Shown in pieces: positions 14,845 to 16,148 of a DNA stretch of 16,148 bases (within the stretch, counting starts at the first letter, position 1; each line of letters begins with the position of its first letter). A program made the position numbers and the translations under genes. The notes below the pieces were generated by a model. It was not told where the DNA came from and made no database searches. It saw only the letters and a list, made by a program, of their open reading frames with translations. This stretch comes from an uncultured Solirubrobacteraceae bacterium (GTDB lineage Bacteria; Actinomycetota; Thermoleophilia; Solirubrobacterales; Solirubrobacteraceae). The stretch covers positions 1 through 16,148 of the forward strand of contig CATPBV010000227.1 of the NCBI GenBank assembly GCA_955652345.1. Reading direction: 5' to 3'.

Positions 14845-15159
14845 GTGATCCGCGGCGAGGTATACCGCGTGCGCTTGCCGGCCCGACGAGGGCGCGAGCA
14901 GCCAGGACGTCGCTACGGCGTGGTCGTCCAGGCAGCTCAACTGCTTGGCCTCTCTATCGCGATCGTCGCGCCAACATCTCGCAGCGCCGCCCCGGCGACG
15001 TTCCGGCCCCAGATCCAGCTCGGCGGCGAGCCCGCCCGCGTGCTTGTCGAGCAGCTGCGCGCAATGGACATCGAGTGCCTAGGCGAGCTCGCCGGTCGTC
15101 TGAGCGCGCAGGAGCAGCGTGCCGTGGATGACGCGCTCGCGCTCGTGCTCGACCTGTAA
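14845..15159 (+). CDS. MazF/PemK-family toxin-like endoribonuclease (104 aa)
   Basis: The protein starts MIRGEVYRVRLP and continues REQPGRRYGVVVQ, IVAPTSRS and VLVEQLRAMDIECLGE, the conserved pattern of the MazF/PemK (CcdB-like) fold. Those enzymes cut mRNA at short sequences, using an arginine and a threonine that match the Arg in GRRYGVV and the Thr in APTS. The length is normal for the family. The start is the GTG at 14845, which lies directly after a TGA; no Shine-Dalgarno site is seen. A typical antitoxin frame of 70-90 codons is absent upstream: all three frames are interrupted within 100 nt. The only coupled frame is a 10-codon stub (MDTVAADWPE, 14816-14848) whose stop overlaps this start as GTGA. 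It is therefore a solitary toxin-like gene, or its antitoxin has decayed. Confidence 0.82.
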   Translation: MIRGEVYRVRLPARRGREQPGRRYGVVVQAAQLLGLSIAIVAPTSRSAAPATFRPQIQLGGEPARVLVEQLRAMDIECLGELAGRLSAQEQRAVDDALALVLDL

Positions 15160-15341
15160 CCAGGTCGGTTGCCCTTGCGGCCGCCGCGTCGATCGGTCAC
15201 GGCAGATGCCCCCGTGCTCGGAGCCCGAGGCAAGTGCGCTTCCGGTTCGTAAGGCGTGCAGACCCAGACTCCGCTCCATTCTCCCGATGTAGGGGCGCGC
15301 GTCTTACCTCACCATCGAAGCCCGGCGCAACACTCGACATC

Positions 15342-15346
15342 GGAGG
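15342..15346 (+). promoter_or_regulatory. Ribosome binding site of the 15355 gene
   Basis: GGAGG followed by TGA, 8 nt before the ATG at 15355. It decides that start over the frame's earlier ATG at 15256, whose extra 33 residues look non-coding. The rest of the 195-nt gap after the MazF gene shows no gene or hairpin that I can support. Confidence 0.75.
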
Positions 15347-15354
15347 TGACACCC

Positions 15355-15786
15355 ATGAATACCGCCCTCAGGCAGGTGCTCGCCCGCATCCGCCACCAGG
15401 ACCTCACCGCCGCCAGCGAGCGCAAGCTCGACCTGAACTCGTCTCGTGACCCGTTGTGGGGCCCCGTTGTGATTCGCATCGCGGCCGCAGGCGACAAGCG
15501 TGCGCTCGAACACCTCGCACAGCTGGACTCCGCCACAACGCCGATCGGCCCAACGCTGATCGGCGAGCTGCGAGGGCGTCCGGTTGCCGCGCTTTCGCTC
15601 GCCGATGGGAAAGCGATCGCCGACCCATTCGTCGCGACCAGTGACATTCTGGAGTTGCTCCGGCTACGAGCCGGGCACCTCAACGACCGGCTCGCGCTCG
15701 ACCGCCGCTACGAATCCTCCCCAGGGTGGTCCGCCGGCGTCCGGTCGGTCGCGCTGCGCGACCGCCGGTGTCAGGCGTCCGCGTAG
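15355..15786 (+). CDS. Small actinobacterial hypothetical protein, GNAT-like fragment (143 aa)
   Basis: The centre of the protein (VVIRIAAAGDKRALEHLAQL, then PTLIGELRGRPVAALSLADG and ADPFVAT) resembles a shortened N-terminal half of a GNAT acetyltransferase: a helix-rich start followed by paired strands. The acetyl-CoA-binding segment (RxxGxG/A) is not evident, so catalysis is doubtful. The closing LLRLRAGHLNDR stretch is of a kind I associate with small actinobacterial hypotheticals; this is recognition from memory, not a search. It has a strong ribosome binding site 8 nt upstream and looks monocistronic. Its last 16 nt overlap the end of a convergent gene. Confidence 0.75.
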   Translation: MNTALRQVLARIRHQDLTAASERKLDLNSSRDPLWGPVVIRIAAAGDKRALEHLAQLDSATTPIGPTLIGELRGRPVAALSLADGKAIADPFVATSDILELLRLRAGHLNDRLALDRRYESSPGWSAGVRSVALRDRRCQASA

Positions 15787-16148
15787 ACGCCGGAGTGGAC
15801 CTCCAGCGCGTCGATCGCTCGCCGCAATGCTGCGCCGAGGTCCCCGTTGGTGTGCTCGTAATAGAGGGGGCTTGCGCCATCACGGAGAAGCACCTGCACG
15901 CGCGCGACGCCGTGCGGCTCGACCGCGCCGGGGCCGTCGAGCACATCAGCAACCTCTTCGAGCCGCTCGCGTTCAAGCTCAATCTGGCGGCGGCATAGGG
16001 GCACCCTTGGATCGAACAGTCTCCGAGGCTGCTCCGCAACGCGGATGACGTCGCGAATCTCACGAGCCAACTCGCGCCGGCTGTTCCGGGCGATCAGCGC
16101 GTGGGCACGCAACGAGAGTGCCGCGCTCGAGTCCGGGCTGACCCCGCG
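15771..16148 (-). CDS. Hypothetical protein, 5' end beyond the window
   Basis: The frame is open from the right edge to the TGA at 15773-15771, 125 codons, with no clear start inside the window (a TTG at 16112 exists, but the residues before it, SPDSSAALS, look coding). The sequence is basic and helical at first (RAHALIARNSRRELAREI), then acidic (RQIELERERLEEVADVL), and ends VQVLLRDGASPLYYEHTNGDLGAALRRAID. No known domain is recognised. Small proteins of this style are frequent in actinobacteria, and this may be a regulatory or phage-unrelated housekeeping hypothetical. It is convergent with the preceding gene and overlaps it by 16 nt. Confidence 0.65.
   Translation of the reverse strand, partial: RGVSPDSSAALSLRAHALIARNSRRELAREIRDVIRVAEQPRRLFDPRVPLCRRQIELERERLEEVADVLDGPGAVEPHGVARVQVLLRDGASPLYYEHTNGDLGAALRRAIDALEVHSGVYADA

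Noticed and set aside
15200..15330. tRNA-like GGTTCG word near 15243
   Set aside because: No matching acceptor, anticodon or D-arm pairing could be drawn around it.
1..16148. CRISPR array, prophage or transposon
   Set aside because: No regularly spaced repeats, integrase, transposase, or terminal inverted repeats were found on either strand.

Overview
The window is uniformly GC-rich, with dense, overlapping genes, GTG starts and strongly GC-biased third codon positions. Together with the repeated class III cyclase-ATPase-TPR proteins and LAL-type LuxR regulators, this suggests an actinobacterium, perhaps a Thermoleophilia/Solirubrobacterales-like lineage. That placement is inference from style and gene content; there is no rRNA or marker gene here.

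Layout. Left edge (1-167, minus): the first 55 codons of a class III cyclase, divergent from 327-2996 (plus), a cyclase-ATPase-TPR signalling protein. The latter's stop codon overlaps the start of 2996-4711 (plus), a cyclic-nucleotide-binding (CNB) domain joined to a patatin/NTE-type lipase. Converging on this pair is a four-gene minus-strand operon, read from 10635 down to 4747. It holds a short-chain dehydrogenase, an unrecognised 123-aa protein, a FeeM/autoinducer-synthase-like acyltransferase fused to a CNB domain, and a 1176-aa fusion of a class I glutamine amidotransferase with a LAL-type ATPase/LuxR regulator. Every junction in this operon is a 4-nt stop/start overlap (GTGA, ATGA, ATGA). 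Upstream on the same strand is a second cyclase-ATPase-TPR protein (10768-13239), paralogous to the one at 327.

The right part is more ordinary: a frameshifted four-helix membrane protein (13310-13800), a DUF4389 membrane protein (13994-14635), a MazF-family toxin with no visible antitoxin (14845-15159), a small GNAT-like hypothetical (15355-15786), and a convergent hypothetical that runs off the window (15771-16148). No gene-free stretch exceeds 300 bases. I saw no tRNA, rRNA, CRISPR array, insertion sequence or prophage gene.

How the genes may work together (inference): cyclase-domain proteins flank two enzymes that each carry a CNB domain, one predicted to make acyl conjugates and one predicted to hydrolyse acyl esters. 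A dehydrogenase and a large LuxR-type regulator with an amidotransferase-like sensor sit in the same operon as the acyltransferase. This looks like a cyclic-nucleotide-gated lipid or acyl-amino-acid signalling module. Both cyclase domains that can be read fully keep the metal-binding aspartates but lack the usual substrate-specifying residues, so the nucleotide involved, if any, is open.
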